A DNA stretch of 64,000 nt from the NCBI GenBank assembly GCA_032164245.1, contig JAVMKO010000002.1:93323340-93387339 (forward strand), in the 5' to 3' direction. The notes under the pieces were generated by a model. The model had not been told where the DNA came from, searched no databases, and worked only from the letters and a program-made list of their open reading frames with translations. Every line of letters begins with the position of its first letter. Within the stretch, counting starts at the first letter, position 1. The stretch is from Sternotherus odoratus (lineage: Eukaryota; Chordata; Testudines; Kinosternidae). A program made the translations under genes and the position numbers. Shown here in pieces: positions 33,207-43,654 of the stretch.

Positions 33207-33220
33207 CTATATCTCTATAG

Positions 33221-33963
33221 CTGAACATATGGGTTTCTCAATGTTAAATAGATTTGATGTGATATTTTATGTCTAACTCTACAGTCTGTTAGACTGCATA
33301 TTCTTCAGAGAAGGGATTGTGTCTATATATTTTGAACAGGAAATTAATTATCTGCACTGAGAAAACATATAACAGCTGTATTGATATACCAGACAGTATT
33401 TGTAAGCTGGCCCCCTGCTTTCTGTTCCCAAGAGCACAGGGGCTCTCAATTCAGGATTCACGTTCACAATAGAACTGCAGGGATCTGTTTCAGTCATACT
33501 TGCATACCAGACATTCTTTATAGTAATGATGAAGAAAGTGCGGGCCTTCTGGGGTGGGGAATAATGGATGAGTTGTCCTTTACAGTGTTTGCTGGGGCCT
33601 GCCCTGCTGATCTACATTGTGATAATGTCAGGAACAGACTAGGCCAGTTAATTGTTCCTCAGGGATGAGCAACTAATTTCTCTATTGCTAGATGGTGCAA
33701 CTAAGTTCTACAAATGATTAAATACTAAAATTAATGTGGTTAATGGGAAAATCTCAAAAGAAGAAAATGAATATTTGATCCTATTTTAAAAGTTGAACTA
33801 CTATTTATATTACCAATATAAATCCAATACCAATAAATCTGAGGCCTGAGACTCAGTATATTTATTTTGTTCTCATCACAGTGCTTACTTTTCATCTTTT
33901 CATTTTTCTTCTTTTCTACCTACCATACACCTATCACAATGGTAAATAAACACCTTGATCATT
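33221..33963. other. Intergenic sequence, no gene seen
   Basis: A 95-codon open frame at 33381-33668 gives a mixed-composition peptide I do not recognise; it lacks repeat or domain signals and may be chance. Confidence 0.35.
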
Positions 33964-33971
33964 CATTATAG

Positions 33972-35618
33972 CAGGGTTTCTCAAACTGGGGTCGCCGAGC
34001 GCTCCCCAGGGGGTCGCGAGCTCCTGCCACTGCAACTCGCTGTGGGGACTGGGGCCGGGGCGCAGCCGGCAGCCCGCCCACTGCGGGGATTGGGGGCTGG
34101 AGCGCAGCTGGCAGCCCGCCCGCAGTGGGGACTGGGGCCGGGGTGCAGCCGGCAGCCTGCCCACTGCAGGGACTGGGGGCCGGAGCGCAGCCGGCAGCCC
34201 GCCCGCGGCGGGGACTGGAGGGGTCGCACCGCGCCAACGGACAGGGCCGGCAACAGAAATTTTGGGGCCCCTTACTCTGATCGTTTGTGTCCCCCTCTCC
34301 CCCTCCGGCCAGTCTCCCGCTGCCCGCGCCCTGCCCCGCCTGGGCCTACATGGGACTGCCTTGCCGGTCGGGCATAGCGGGGGTGTCGTGTTGCGGGGGT
34401 ACCGGGCGCGGTCGGCGGTAGCACGAGGCGCGCCGCACGTGCGGGCGGCCTCTAGCACACCACCCCTGCCTGGCCCACCTCCCCCCCCAGCCTATTCTCC
34501 TTCCCGCCCTGCCTGACCTGGCCCACCCAACCTAATCTCCTCCCCCAGCCTAACCTCCTCCCCTCCCCACCCATCCCTGCCTGGCTCACCCCGCTGTTGG
34601 GGGTGATCTTCCTTTACCCCTGCCCAGCCTCCCCCCATCTAACTGCCTTCCCTCCCCCACCCCTGCCTGGCCCTGCCTGGCCCATCCCACCGAACCTAAC
34701 CTCCTCCCCCCTCTCACTCCCAACCCAACCTCCTGCCCCCCATGCCTGACCCGCCCAGCTCAGCCTCCCCCCCACCAAACCTCCTTCCCTCCTGCACCCA
34801 CGCCTCGCCCACCCCATCCAGCCTAGTCTCCTGCCCCCCCTCCCCACCCACCCAGCCTGGCCTCCCCCCCCCCATCCCCTTGCCGGGCCCCTAGCCCAGC
34901 CTTCCTCCCTCTCCCCCTCCAAACCTATCTGCACACCGCTTCTCCCCGCCTCCCCCGGAGCCGGGGCTGTTCTCAGAGACTTTCCGGGCGAGGAGCAGCA
35001 GGGCACTGAGCTAAGCGGCGGCGGCAGCAGGTGCCGAACCCAGGCAGGTTCCTCCTCCACCTGGCAGGGAGCGAGCGACGGAGGAAGGGAGGGAGGGAGA
35101 CCGGGGCCGCCATCCGGCCGGAGAAGCAGTGCGGCTCAGGCGCCCGGGGACGGCTCCCCCAGGCGGGGCAGCGGGGGGTGCCGGGGTCAGCCGCAGGGCT
35201 CGCCCGGAGTGAAGTTGTTCTCGGGTCCCTGCTGGGAGCCTGGCGCCGAGCCCGCGGTCACGCTCCTTCCAGCCGGCGCCCTGCGCCATGGCCGCGCGTC
35301 CCCCCGAACTTTGCCTCGGGCCGGGCCCAGGGGCTCCCAGCCCCCCGCCCGCGCCCTGAGTCCCTTGGCCCCGCCCTCCCCACGCACGCAGCCGCCGGCA
35401 TGGACGGGCCCCTGAACCTCCGCCACCCCATGGGCAGCCGTGGTCAACCAGAGCGGCGGTGGCCCCCCGCCCCCATGACCCCTCCAAACCTGGGCCTACG
35501 TGGGGCCCCCTTAAGTCCGGGGCCCGGTACAGATGTACCCGTAGTCCCCCCCCTGTCGCCAGCCCTGCCGACGGAGCAGGAAAAGGGGTCGCCGTCTCAA
35601 AAAGTTTGAGAACGGCTG
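33972..35618. mobile_element. Large GC-rich hAT-type element with a nested insertion
   Basis: The ends CAGGGTTTCTCAAACTGGGG and AAAAAGTTTGAGAACGGCTG are inverted repeats. Flanks CATTATAG (33964-33971) and CATTAAAG (35619-35626) match at seven of eight. The left part has repeats of GGGGACTGGGGCCGG with CAGCCGGCAGCCCGCC. A second element seems nested from about 34242 (CAGGGCCGGCAACAGAAATT) to about 35557. The middle is a CpG-island-like segment. Long open frames on both strands are low-complexity; no transposase is seen. Confidence 0.82.
34950..35450. other. CpG-island-like segment inside the transposon
   Basis: Dense CpG and GC boxes, with GCGGCGGCGGCAGCAGGTGC, GGAGCGAGCGACGGAGG and a Kozak-like GCGCCATGGCC. 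The texture is that of a vertebrate gene promoter and first exon, unlike the poly-C/T-rich DNA just to its left. Whether it was captured from a host gene is unknown. Confidence 0.4.
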
Positions 35619-35626
35619 CATTAAAG

Positions 35627-36958
35627 TGAACCCAAGAAAATCTGCCTTTCTTTCTCCCCCCATATTGTAATATGTTTGAGGTTTTATGGTGGAATCATTG
35701 AAGGATGACTAGTTCTTTTGGTTCTGTAATACCAACAGTATCTGGAGGCCCTGTATTGTGATTCCTATTAACTGCAGTGGACATTGCTAGTCAGGTCTGA
35801 TAACCTACAGTGCTAGTTTCCCTAGTCATTTAAGAAGCTGTTTGAATTCCGATAGATATTTCTTTTGAAGCCAAAAGTGAGGTGCTGTTAATTTATTTCC
35901 CCTTTAGTATTTGGGGTAAATGCTAACCAATGTAAAAACCAACCATCTTGGTCATGAATACTCAAAAGTCCATTCATATGAATGTGTGTTCTTTTACTGC
36001 AGTAAAGGATTCTGAACTTGGATGCAAAAAGATTACTAGGTTCTGAACTTAAGACTATAGGGATATTAAATTCCCCATTTCCACCATATAGGCTGAGCCA
36101 AAGCTCATTAAAGGCAATGGAAAGATTCCTTTTGACTTTAATACACTTTCAGTCAAGCTCTCACTGTACAAGATAAGATTTCCTAATATGCGAGCTAAAG
36201 TTTGTTTATTTTGATGTTAAGGCTTGTCAACATGCAAAGTTGTTATAAACTTTAAGACATTACTGTATCTTCTACCTCGTCCTCTGCCTCCAGGCAACTT
36301 CCTTGTAACAAAATGTCGGATTCCAAGATGACTTCTTTTCACCAATACTATTTTTCATCTATAGGTGGCATTGGCACTTTGCAGTTCCCACAGTAATTGA
36401 ACAGTGTGAGGTAGGGACCAAGGCAATGTGACTCCCTCCCCCTGCTCTTAGATCAGTGGAGAAGGGAGTATCCTCTGCAGAATTTTAATGCAGTTTAATG
36501 TGTTATTTTTGCACATATTTCCCTTTCCTCTTGTGTTGTGTGTGTGTGTACTATGCTTTTTTATGGACACCATTGCAAAACAGTATAGGAATTAGGGGCA
36601 CAGACAAAAATGTCAATATACTTAATCAGTTCAACAATATTACATATAATTGTACGATCAGCACTGAAACATTTCAGCCTGACAGGAACATGATGGATCC
36701 TGCCTCAGCAATGCTTACAAGAAAGTGCTCACCTGGAAACATTGTCTTTAAAATTCCAGACTGCCTGAATCACCACTGATTCAGACATGCATATGAGCAA
36801 ACCCTACTTCAGAGCAGGGTGGATAAAAATCAATACGTTTTTTAATTAATTTTTTTTTTTAATTTTTAAATTTGATAAAAATATTTTTCCCCTCAAAAAG
36901 CATCTGATAGTTTTAATTAAGATATGTTATAGCTCAAAGATATCTTATCATGATATAT
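35627..36958. other. Intergenic sequence, no gene seen
   Basis: AT-rich. Just left of the Penelope copy, GGTGGATAAAAATCAATACG with long T/A runs may be a decayed DNA-transposon end. A 93-codon frame at 36498-36779 is unrecognised. Confidence 0.35.
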
Positions 36959-37052
36959 TTAAGATTAGCAGCCATGTTAGTCTGTATCCGTAAGTAAGAC
37001 GAGGAAGACTTTGTAGCACCTTAGAGACTAACCAGTTTATTTCAGCATAAGC

Positions 37053-37080
37053 TTTCGTGGGCTATAGCCCACTTCATCAG
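37053..37080 (-). ncRNA. Hammerhead-ribozyme-like core in the Penelope tail
   Basis: On the minus strand, CTGATGA (37080-37074) is followed by one extra A, the perfect hairpin GTGGGC-TATA-GCCCAC (37072-37057) and GAAA (37056-37053). CUGANGA, a stem II hairpin and GAAA are the invariant core of hammerhead ribozymes, which are known in Penelope-like elements. The extra A before stem II departs from consensus. I did not establish stems I and III or the cleavage site, so self-cleavage is unproven. Confidence 0.5.
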
Positions 37081-37301
37081 ATGCATAGAATCTGCAGATG
37101 CACATGGAACAGAAGTAAGATGCATTTATACACACAGAAAGCAAACCAAAAAAAAATTGTACATTAGCATACCAATTCTAAGAGTCTGTTTAATTTGGAT
37201 GGGCCATTATCAGCAGGAGAAAAAAAATACCTTTTGAAATGGATTTCTGTGTCTGGCAGGAGATAACACCTATTGAAGGTAAATTAAATAGGGAAATGCA
37301 A

Positions 37302-38018
37302 TCAATTAGTGTAATGAGAGAACCATTCGCAAGTTCTGTTTAGCCCTTGGTTTATTGTGTCCAATTTGAAAATTAATTCCAGTTCCTCAGTTTCTCGTTG
37401 GAGTCTGTTTTGGAAGTTTTTCTGTTTCAAAATTGACACCATCAAGTCTTTAATGGAATGGCCAGGAAGATTGAAGTGTTCTCCTACTGATTTTTGAATG
37501 TTATGATTCCTGATGTCAGATTTGTGTCCATTTATTCTTTTGCATAGAGACTGGCCGGTTTGGCCAATGTACGTCGCAGAGGGGCATTGCTGGCACATGA
37601 TGGCATATATCACATTGATTGATGTGCAGGTGAATGAGCCTCTGATGGTGTGGCTGATGTGATTAGGTCCTGTGATGGTGTCAGTTGAATGGATATGAGG
37701 ACAGAGTTGGCATCGGGCTTTGTTACAAGGATAGGTACCTGGGTTAGTGTTTTTGTTGTGTGGTGTGCAGTTGCTGGTGAGTATTTGTTTCAGATTGGGG
37801 GGCTGTCTGTAAGCAAGGACTGGTCTGTCTCCCAAGATTTGTGAGAGTAAGGGATCATCTTTCAGAATAGGTTGTAGGTCTTTGATGATGTATTGGAGAG
37901 GCTTACGTTGGGGGCTGAAGGTGACAGCTAATGGTGTTCTGTTTTTGTCTTTGTTGGGCCTGTCCTGTAGTAGGTGGCTTCTGGGTACTCTTCTGGCTCT
38001 GTCAATTTTTTTTTTCAC
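37302..38018 (-). pseudogene. Penelope GIY-YIG endonuclease ORF fragment
   Basis: A 238-residue open frame. Residues 98-110 form a cysteine/histidine cluster (CNKARCQLCPHIH) typical of Penelope linkers. GIY-YIG signatures follow at 136-142 (VIYAIMC) and 149-155 (TYIGQTG), then R161 and H165 (CKRINGH) and a glutamate-rich ETEELE near 209-214 that would supply the metal-binding acid. In intact elements this nuclease nicks target DNA for target-primed reverse transcription. Here it is open but cut off from the polymerase by a stop upstream, so it is probably dead. The start codon is arbitrary. Confidence 0.9.
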
Positions 38019-38350
38019 TTCCCCAGGTGGGTATTGTAGTTTTAAAAATGCTTGGTAGAGATCTTGTAGGTGTTTGTCTCTGTCTGAGGGATTGGAGCAA
38101 ATGCGGTTGTATCTTAGAGCTTAGCTGTAGACAATGGATCGAGTGGTGTGTTCTGGATGGAAGCTGGAGGCATGTAGGTAAGTATAGCGGTCAGTAGGTT
38201 TCCGGTATAGGGTGGTGTGTATGTGCCCATCATTTATTAGCACAGTTGTGTCTAGGAAATGGACCGCTTGTGTGGATTGGTCCAGGCTGAGGGTGATGGT
38301 GGGATGGAAATTGTTGAAATCATGGTGGAATTCCTCAAGGGCTTCTTTTC

Positions 38351-38970
38351 CATGGGTCCAGTGCCTGGGACGATGGTCTGGACTTGCTCCCTATGAAGCC
38401 AGTCAGGACTCTGGGGCAAAGCTTCCTCTCTGTGAGCAGCCCGTCTCCAAGGCTAGGAACCTCACAGCATACAACTTCCACCTTCCACCTTCCTGAGTCT
38501 GACCTCATAGCATCCAGCACCTTCTGCCCTTCCGTGGGCTTCCCCCAGCAAGCCCGCCCAGATGGGGTCCTAGGGAAGCCCATGGGTCTGCACCCCAACT
38601 CCACAGTCAGACGTGACTCTCAGCCAGCCAGTAAAACAGAGATTTATTAGATGACAGGTACATGGTCTAATACAGACCGTACAGAAAATGTGAGCCCTCA
38701 GCTGGATCCATTTTGGGGGCCAAAGAGCCAGGAAGCCTGCCTGGAGCTCTCTGCCTCTTCTCCCAGCCAGATCCAAATCCGTCATGATTTTCTTCTTCTT
38801 CTTCTCTTCGCTCCTGGTGGAGCATAAGGCGCCAACCATTCTTCTCCATTCGCTGAAGATTTGGTTGACGTTTCTGTAGCATTCGTTTTTTACATGGTGG
38901 GTTGCTAGCCCAACGCAAAACCCTCCTCCTTTCACATCTTGGGCTTGGGACCAAGCCGTCATGATATAGG
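38351..38970 (-). repeat. Probable retroviral-type LTR fragment
   Basis: A moderately GC-rich, non-Penelope block beginning near GACGATGGTCTGGACTTGC. On the minus strand CTAATAAATCTCTGTTTTAC gives a polyadenylation signal, as in an LTR. Long open frames on both strands have no domain I recognise. Ends and target duplication were not found, so the boundaries are approximate. Confidence 0.35.
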
Positions 38971-38974
38971 GGTT

Positions 38975-39590
38975 ATAAATTCTAATTCTATAGTATGAGA
39001 CAATGTATTCATGTAATGCTTAAAGAGTTTTGTAAATTAGTTCCAATAGTTCATGGATTAGAGATCCAATCTTATCAAGTTCCAGGGGGTTCTGTATAGA
39101 AGATTTAGGTTAATCTGTCCATCTACCCCATGGGACTCAGTATTCAGTCTTCTAAAGATACCATCAGAGATGCTTTGTTTTGCAGTTCTCAAACTGTGGA
39201 TTTATATCTCTAGAGATAACATACTTGTTAACAGCAAAAATGTTTCAAAATAAATAAATAAAATATAGAGGTGACAAATAACAGACCTTAACCCTATCGT
39301 ACGTCTGCAAATTTGTGTACACAGAGTCAATCCCTTACCTCTCTCTCAAGATGCAAATGGGGGGAGAATAGATCTGGACAAGTTGTAGAATTCTGGAGAT
39401 AACTGTGAGAAGGGAGGGACACACAATAGAAACAAAAGTGAAACTGTTTGAGCCGCATATTCCAGAAGTCTTGAGGTCTTTCTGAGTGTAGCCTTCATTG
39501 ATTTGAGATCTACCATACCATTCTCTCACTAGAAGAGAAAACCTATAATGGCAGCAGGCCATAAAAGAGAATATTTTAATTAAGTTTCTC
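38975..39590. other. Intergenic sequence, no gene seen
   Basis: AT-rich, with no recognisable repeat terminus. It may include the 5' non-coding part of the hAT element that follows. Confidence 0.35.
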
Positions 39591-39595
39591 TACCT

Positions 39596-41270
39596 ATGGG
39601 TAAGACAAGCATGCATGTGAAATGCAAACAGTGCAGCAAAGAAATGCAAAGCCCAGTTGCCCAAATGAAACAACATCATGAAAAGTGTTCCTTCGCAGCA
39701 GGAAGCTTGTTGAAGATGAAAGGAACATGTCTGAACATGCAGATCTTCAGGTTGGTAAACTTTTTTATTTCATACTTTTGTAAGGACTGCCTGTCTCCCT
39801 TCTGGACTATTCTTGAATTCTCATGTCTGAGCAAAAAATATAGTAGTTACTCTATGGTACTATCCTTTTAGATGCAATGATTACAAAATAAATAGCTGAA
39901 ATGGGTAGATCTTCCTTTTACAATGTCACCTTTAAAGGAGTACTGTGTGACAGTGAACGCAATGAGTAATACTAAATGAGCAGTATGATAATAATAATTA
40001 AATAACTGCATTGACTTATTTTGTTTAGGAGAATCCATCCCCAACATATAGGATTCTAAAGACTATGCACCTTCAAGATCATAATTTTCTATAGTTTCAG
40101 AGTTATCTGCCAATGATAGTTTGCCACATAATGTATGTACATAGCCACAATGTAACACCTGTAGCAAAAAGAAAAAAAAATCTCGTCACCCAGGAACAAC
40201 CATAGATAGCTTTGTGATAAGAACCAGCAGATTACAAAAAGAGGTACCGTATTTTTCGTCCTATAGGATGCTCCAGCGTATAAGACGCCCCCGAGTTTTT
40301 AAATAAAAAAGCCGGGGAAAAAAAAAAAAAAAAACCACCACCACACAAAAAGCGCCGCTTTTTTCGCGCCGCTCTCCCGTCCCCGCCGCGCGGCGGGCTG
40401 CTGGGAGTGCGTCGCTCTCCCGTCCCCGCTGCGCGGGCGGGCTGCCGGGAGCGTCCCGGTTCCCCCCTCCCCGCCGCGGGCGGGCTGCCGGGAGCGTCCC
40501 GGTTCCCCCCTCCCCGCCGCGGGCGGGCTGCCGGGAGCGTCCCGGTTCCCCCCTCCCCGCTGCGGGCGGGCTGCCGGGAGCGTCCCGGTTCCCCCCTCCC
40601 CGCCGCGGGCGGGCTGCCGGGAGCGCTCCCGGCAGCCCGCCCGCGGCGGGGAGGGGGGAACCGGGACGCTCCCGGCAGCCCGCCCGCGGCGGGGAGGGGG
40701 GAACCGGGGCGCACATTCGCCCTATAAGACGCACCAACTTTCCCCCCCCCCCCGTTTTGGGGAAGAAAAAGTGCGTCTTATAGGGCGAAAAATACGGTAA
40801 TTGATGAAAAACTGCCCGGTTTGTTTATGCAATAAACTCTCCTTTCTGTATGATTGAAAACCCACACTTCATTAACATGGTTCAGTCATTAAGACCAGTA
40901 AGTCCACCCAACAGAGCAGATGTCACAGGCAAATTTCTGAATAAAGTATCTGAAAGAGAAATTGAGCAGTGTGCAAAAGGTTCAGAGGGTGAAATTGTTA
41001 ACCTGAGTCTTGATGGGTTGAGCAGTGTCCACAATGATCATGTTGTATGTTCTTCCTTACCGAAACACACACAGCAGAATACTGTGTAAGCAGTAGCAGT
41101 AAAAGCTATAACAAACTGTGTGAAAAAGAATTAAAATGTCTAGTATGAAGCTTGGTCACAGACAATGCTGCAAATGTATCCAAGATGAGAAGACGTTTTG
41201 AAGAGAGTTTGAAGGTAAAAATATACAGTTGCAGTGCTCATTTGATGCACCTCCTAGCCAAAGACTTCAA
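39596..41270 (+). pseudogene. Decayed hAT transposase with BED zinc finger
   Basis: The N-terminal part (39596 on) encodes MHVKCKQCSKEMQSPVAQMK then QHHEKC, a BED-type zinc finger. After a decayed stretch, the frame near 40820-41080 gives ENPHFINMVQSLRP, EREIEQCAKG and VNLSLDGLSSVHND, the hAT/DUF659 catalytic-domain entry. 41152-41270 gives VTDNAANVSKMRR and CSAHLMHLLAKDF, the following conserved block. Stops and frame changes interrupt it. A TA-flanked element sits inside at 40247-40797. The copy is cut off on the right by a MITE at about 41275. DNA-transposon derived and non-functional as it stands. Confidence 0.85.
40247..40797. mobile_element. TA-targeting MITE with palindromic minisatellite (copy 1)
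   Basis: The ends CCGTATTTTTCGTCCTATAG and TATAGGGCGAAAAATACGG are inverted repeats with TA on each side (40245-40246, 40798-40799). Just inside, AAGACGC/GCGTCTT recurs. The core (about 40370-40710) is a 48-bp minisatellite built on GCGGGCGGGCTGCCGGGAGC and CCCGGTTCCCCCCTCCCCGC; its units reverse orientation at about 40625. It interrupts the hAT transposase. Tc1/mariner-like by TA target; superfamily not proven. Confidence 0.85.
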
Positions 41271-41274
41271 TGTT

Positions 41275-41658
41275 CCAGACTGGCAGTGGGCTGACTGGCA
41301 CCAGCGGCCAGGACCCCAGAGTGGCAGCGGGCTGAGCAGCTCATCCCATTGCCGATAGGGTTCCGGGAGCAGGCTCCTGCCAGCCGGGGTCTCAGCCGCT
41401 GACCCCACTCAGCTTGCTGCCAGCCTGGGGTTTCCTTTACCCAGGCTGTCAGCGGGCTGAGTGGGACCGGCAGCCAGGACCTCAGCTGGCAGCAGCGTGC
41501 TGTGGCGTGTGTGCTGTAAGTTGCTGACCCCCGATATAGACTTATAGAGAGACCTTCTAAAAAAATGTTAAAATGTATCATTGGCACATGAAGCCTTAAA
41601 TTAGAGTAAATAAATGAAGACTCAGCACACCACTTCTGAAAGGTTGCCGACCCCTTCT
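41275..41658 (-). mobile_element. hAT MITE, same family as 24468-24757, opposite orientation
   Basis: The right end reads CTGAAAGGTTGCCGACCCCTT, preceded by GAAGACTCAGCACACCACTT and TAGAGAGACCTTCTAAAAAA, the reverse complement of the left end of the 24.5 kb copy. The left half is a GC-rich GGCAGCGGGCTGAG-type segment. The left boundary, where it joins the hAT pseudogene, is approximate. Confidence 0.7.
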
Positions 41659-42035
41659 GTATATCATTATATTCACCACCTGTTTTATTGTTTATATCAC
41701 ATCCACAAGTGGGACAGGCATTTACCAGCCTAATTAATAAAGATAAGGTGTGGCGCCTCTGCCTCAAAAATCTTACAATCTAAAGCTCTGATTCTGTAAT
41801 TAGATCAGCATTGTCTAGGAATTGGCAACCTTTCAGAAGTGGTGTGCCGAGTCTTCGTTTATTCACTGTAATTTAAGGTTTTGTGTGCCAGTAATACATT
41901 TTAATGTTTTTAGAAGGTCTTTTTCTATAGGTCTAGAATATAGAACTACACTATTGTTGTATGTAAAGCAAATAAGGTTTTAAAATGTTTAAGAAGCATC
42001 ATTTAAAATTAAATTAAAATGCCAAGCTTCTCAGT

Positions 42036-42374
42036 TTAGTGTGGTCCTTGCCCTTGCTTTTCCTTGCTGAATTTTCCAATGTCTGGCACGTAATTAGATA
42101 TTTTAAGATGCACACAGGCTTCTGAGTGATCAGTTGTTAACCAGCTCTGAGAAGGACAGAAGACAAATTTCATATGTGAAAATACCTGTTTATACAGGTA
42201 TGTGGATCCAAATGCTGTAAGGAATGCAAACGCATTCTTCAATTTCACTCGCAGGGACAGCCACCAGGTCAGAATAGAGGCCCCATGATGTTTCTCGGTA
42301 GCTTCAAGTGCATTCCACAGATCTCCAAACTTTGATGCCAACAATTTTGAGCTTTTTAACTGAATGAGCTGCAT
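42036..42374 (-). pseudogene. hAT transposase C-terminal (dimerisation) remnant
   Basis: A 112-codon minus-strand frame containing NAFAFLTAFGSTYLYKQVFS, then HMKFV, then LTTDHSEACVHLKISNYVPD. The FGSTY...(F)S.MK...L...H.....L pattern is the hAT C-terminal dimerisation region. The upstream part of the protein continues on the far side of the LTR (about 42923-43110), frame-disrupted. Not functional. Confidence 0.82.
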
Positions 42375-42391
42375 TTTGAAATCTTCAACAC

Positions 42392-42917
42392 TGTTGCGGG
42401 GTGCTTATCTCATTGCCGGGAGAAACGAGGCTTCACACAGGTGGCTAGATGGAAAGTGGTGAGTTTATTGAAGGGAGCGGCATTACCATGCTGGGGGTCC
42501 CCCGGTCAGCACTGCCACAATACAGGAGATCTGACACACCCAAGCGATGTCCAGAGAAGAAGCCCAACCCATGAAGGTGTGTCAACACAAATATACCCAT
42601 GCTCATTTGCATCTCATACATACTCATCTCATTAATAGCAAGCAGCAAGCTAATTGGTTGATTACACGCTGTTTAGCACTTGTTGATTACGCTGTCCTGC
42701 CTCAGTTTCCCCATCTAGTTTCCCACGCATTCGTTCTCACGCAGACAGGGTAAACACTCACACAGCTGAGAACTTGTTCTCAGACACACACAGATAACAA
42801 CAATACAAGGTCATTCTCATAGCTGATAACACCATTATGCCCTCTCCTGGAGTTGACTCAGAAGCATAACTACGCCCCCTAGTGGTTCACTGTCACAATT
42901 ATCTTCCGGTCACTACA
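42392..42917 (-). mobile_element. Solo LTR of an endogenous retrovirus-like element
   Basis: 526 bp beginning TGTTGCGGGGTGC and ending GGTCACTACA (TG...CA). It is flanked by a perfect 5-bp duplication AACAC (42387-42391 and 42918-42922), inside the hAT transposase remnant. A polyadenylation signal AATAAACTCACC on the minus strand suggests that orientation. No internal coding region remains, as expected after recombination between two LTRs. Confidence 0.85.
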
Positions 42918-43654
42918 AACACCCATCCACTGAAATACAGACAATCCCAGTCGCTTTCGTTGACCTTTCAGGTTTAATTAGAAAGCATTGGGCCAAATCT
43001 CTGGAAATCTTAAAATCTGTCAGAAAATTCTCATTCCAATTCTTCTATGTACATACTAATCTCAATGTCAAACGCAGTGCGACGTAAGCAGCAAATCAGG
43101 ACTTAAAAATATCCCAGTACAGTGGCACTGGAACAATTTGTAAAGTGGGAGTGCTGAGCTGCGTCTGGGGCCAGTGGGCCACAGGTGGGGGCAGCTAGAG
43201 CCTGGGTCGGCAGCCGGGACCCCTAGCTGTCAGCAGAGCCCCCGGACTAGTGCTCGGGACCTGAGGCCATCAGCAGGCTGAGTGGGGCCAGTGGACAGAA
43301 CCCTGGCTGGTAGGGGGCAGACGACCGGTACCCAAGGCCAGCAATGAAGCCCCTGGGCAGTGTGAGTGCCACTGAAAATCAGCTTGTGTGCCATAGGTTG
43401 CCTACCCCTGATATGCAGTAAAGTAAAAAAACATTGCACAGAATCAGATTTCTCTTTGAAAAGTAAATTATACATGAAGAAAAAGAAATGAGGGAGGAAT
43501 GGACAAGGAAAACTCCTATTCTGGTTTTAGTTTGCATTGGGGAATTGCATACTCATTATCACAATCCTTTTGAACTACTCCAGCTGCGTAGAGTTTCATA
43601 TAGCGCTCTGGGCCCAACCTTCTTAACACTCAGAAAGAATACTGAAGTTCAGTT

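Larger units (their letters stand above)
36959..38350 (-). mobile_element. Penelope-like retroelement, 5'-truncated
   Basis: Read from 38350 down to 36959. The first part encodes the end of a reverse transcriptase (FLDTTVLINDG, YRKPTDRYTYLH, LRYNRICSNPSDRD) with an in-frame stop just before LRYNR. Then comes the 238-codon frame with the GIY-YIG endonuclease, then a non-coding tail with GCTTTCGTGGGC. The upstream part of the reverse transcriptase is missing; the copy stops where an LTR-like block begins. Tail fragments at 24969 and 32994 belong to related elements. Confidence 0.92.
41819..43411. mobile_element. hAT element retaining transposase remnants
   Basis: The left end GGCAACCTTTCAGAAGTGGT and right end CCATAGGTTGCCTACCCCTG are the inverted termini of the family that also gave the MITEs at 24468 and 41275. 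The interior encodes a hAT transposase remnant on the minus strand (42036-42374 and beyond 42923), split by a solo LTR at 42392-42917. The right 250 bp is GC-rich. Confidence 0.85.

Noticed and set aside
33381..33668. 95-codon plus-strand frame
   Set aside because: No domain, no splice or promoter signal, adjacent to mobile DNA; left unannotated.
33934..35609. Long GC-rich frames on both strands
   Set aside because: Inside a hAT-type element and its CpG-rich core; repetitive composition, no motifs.
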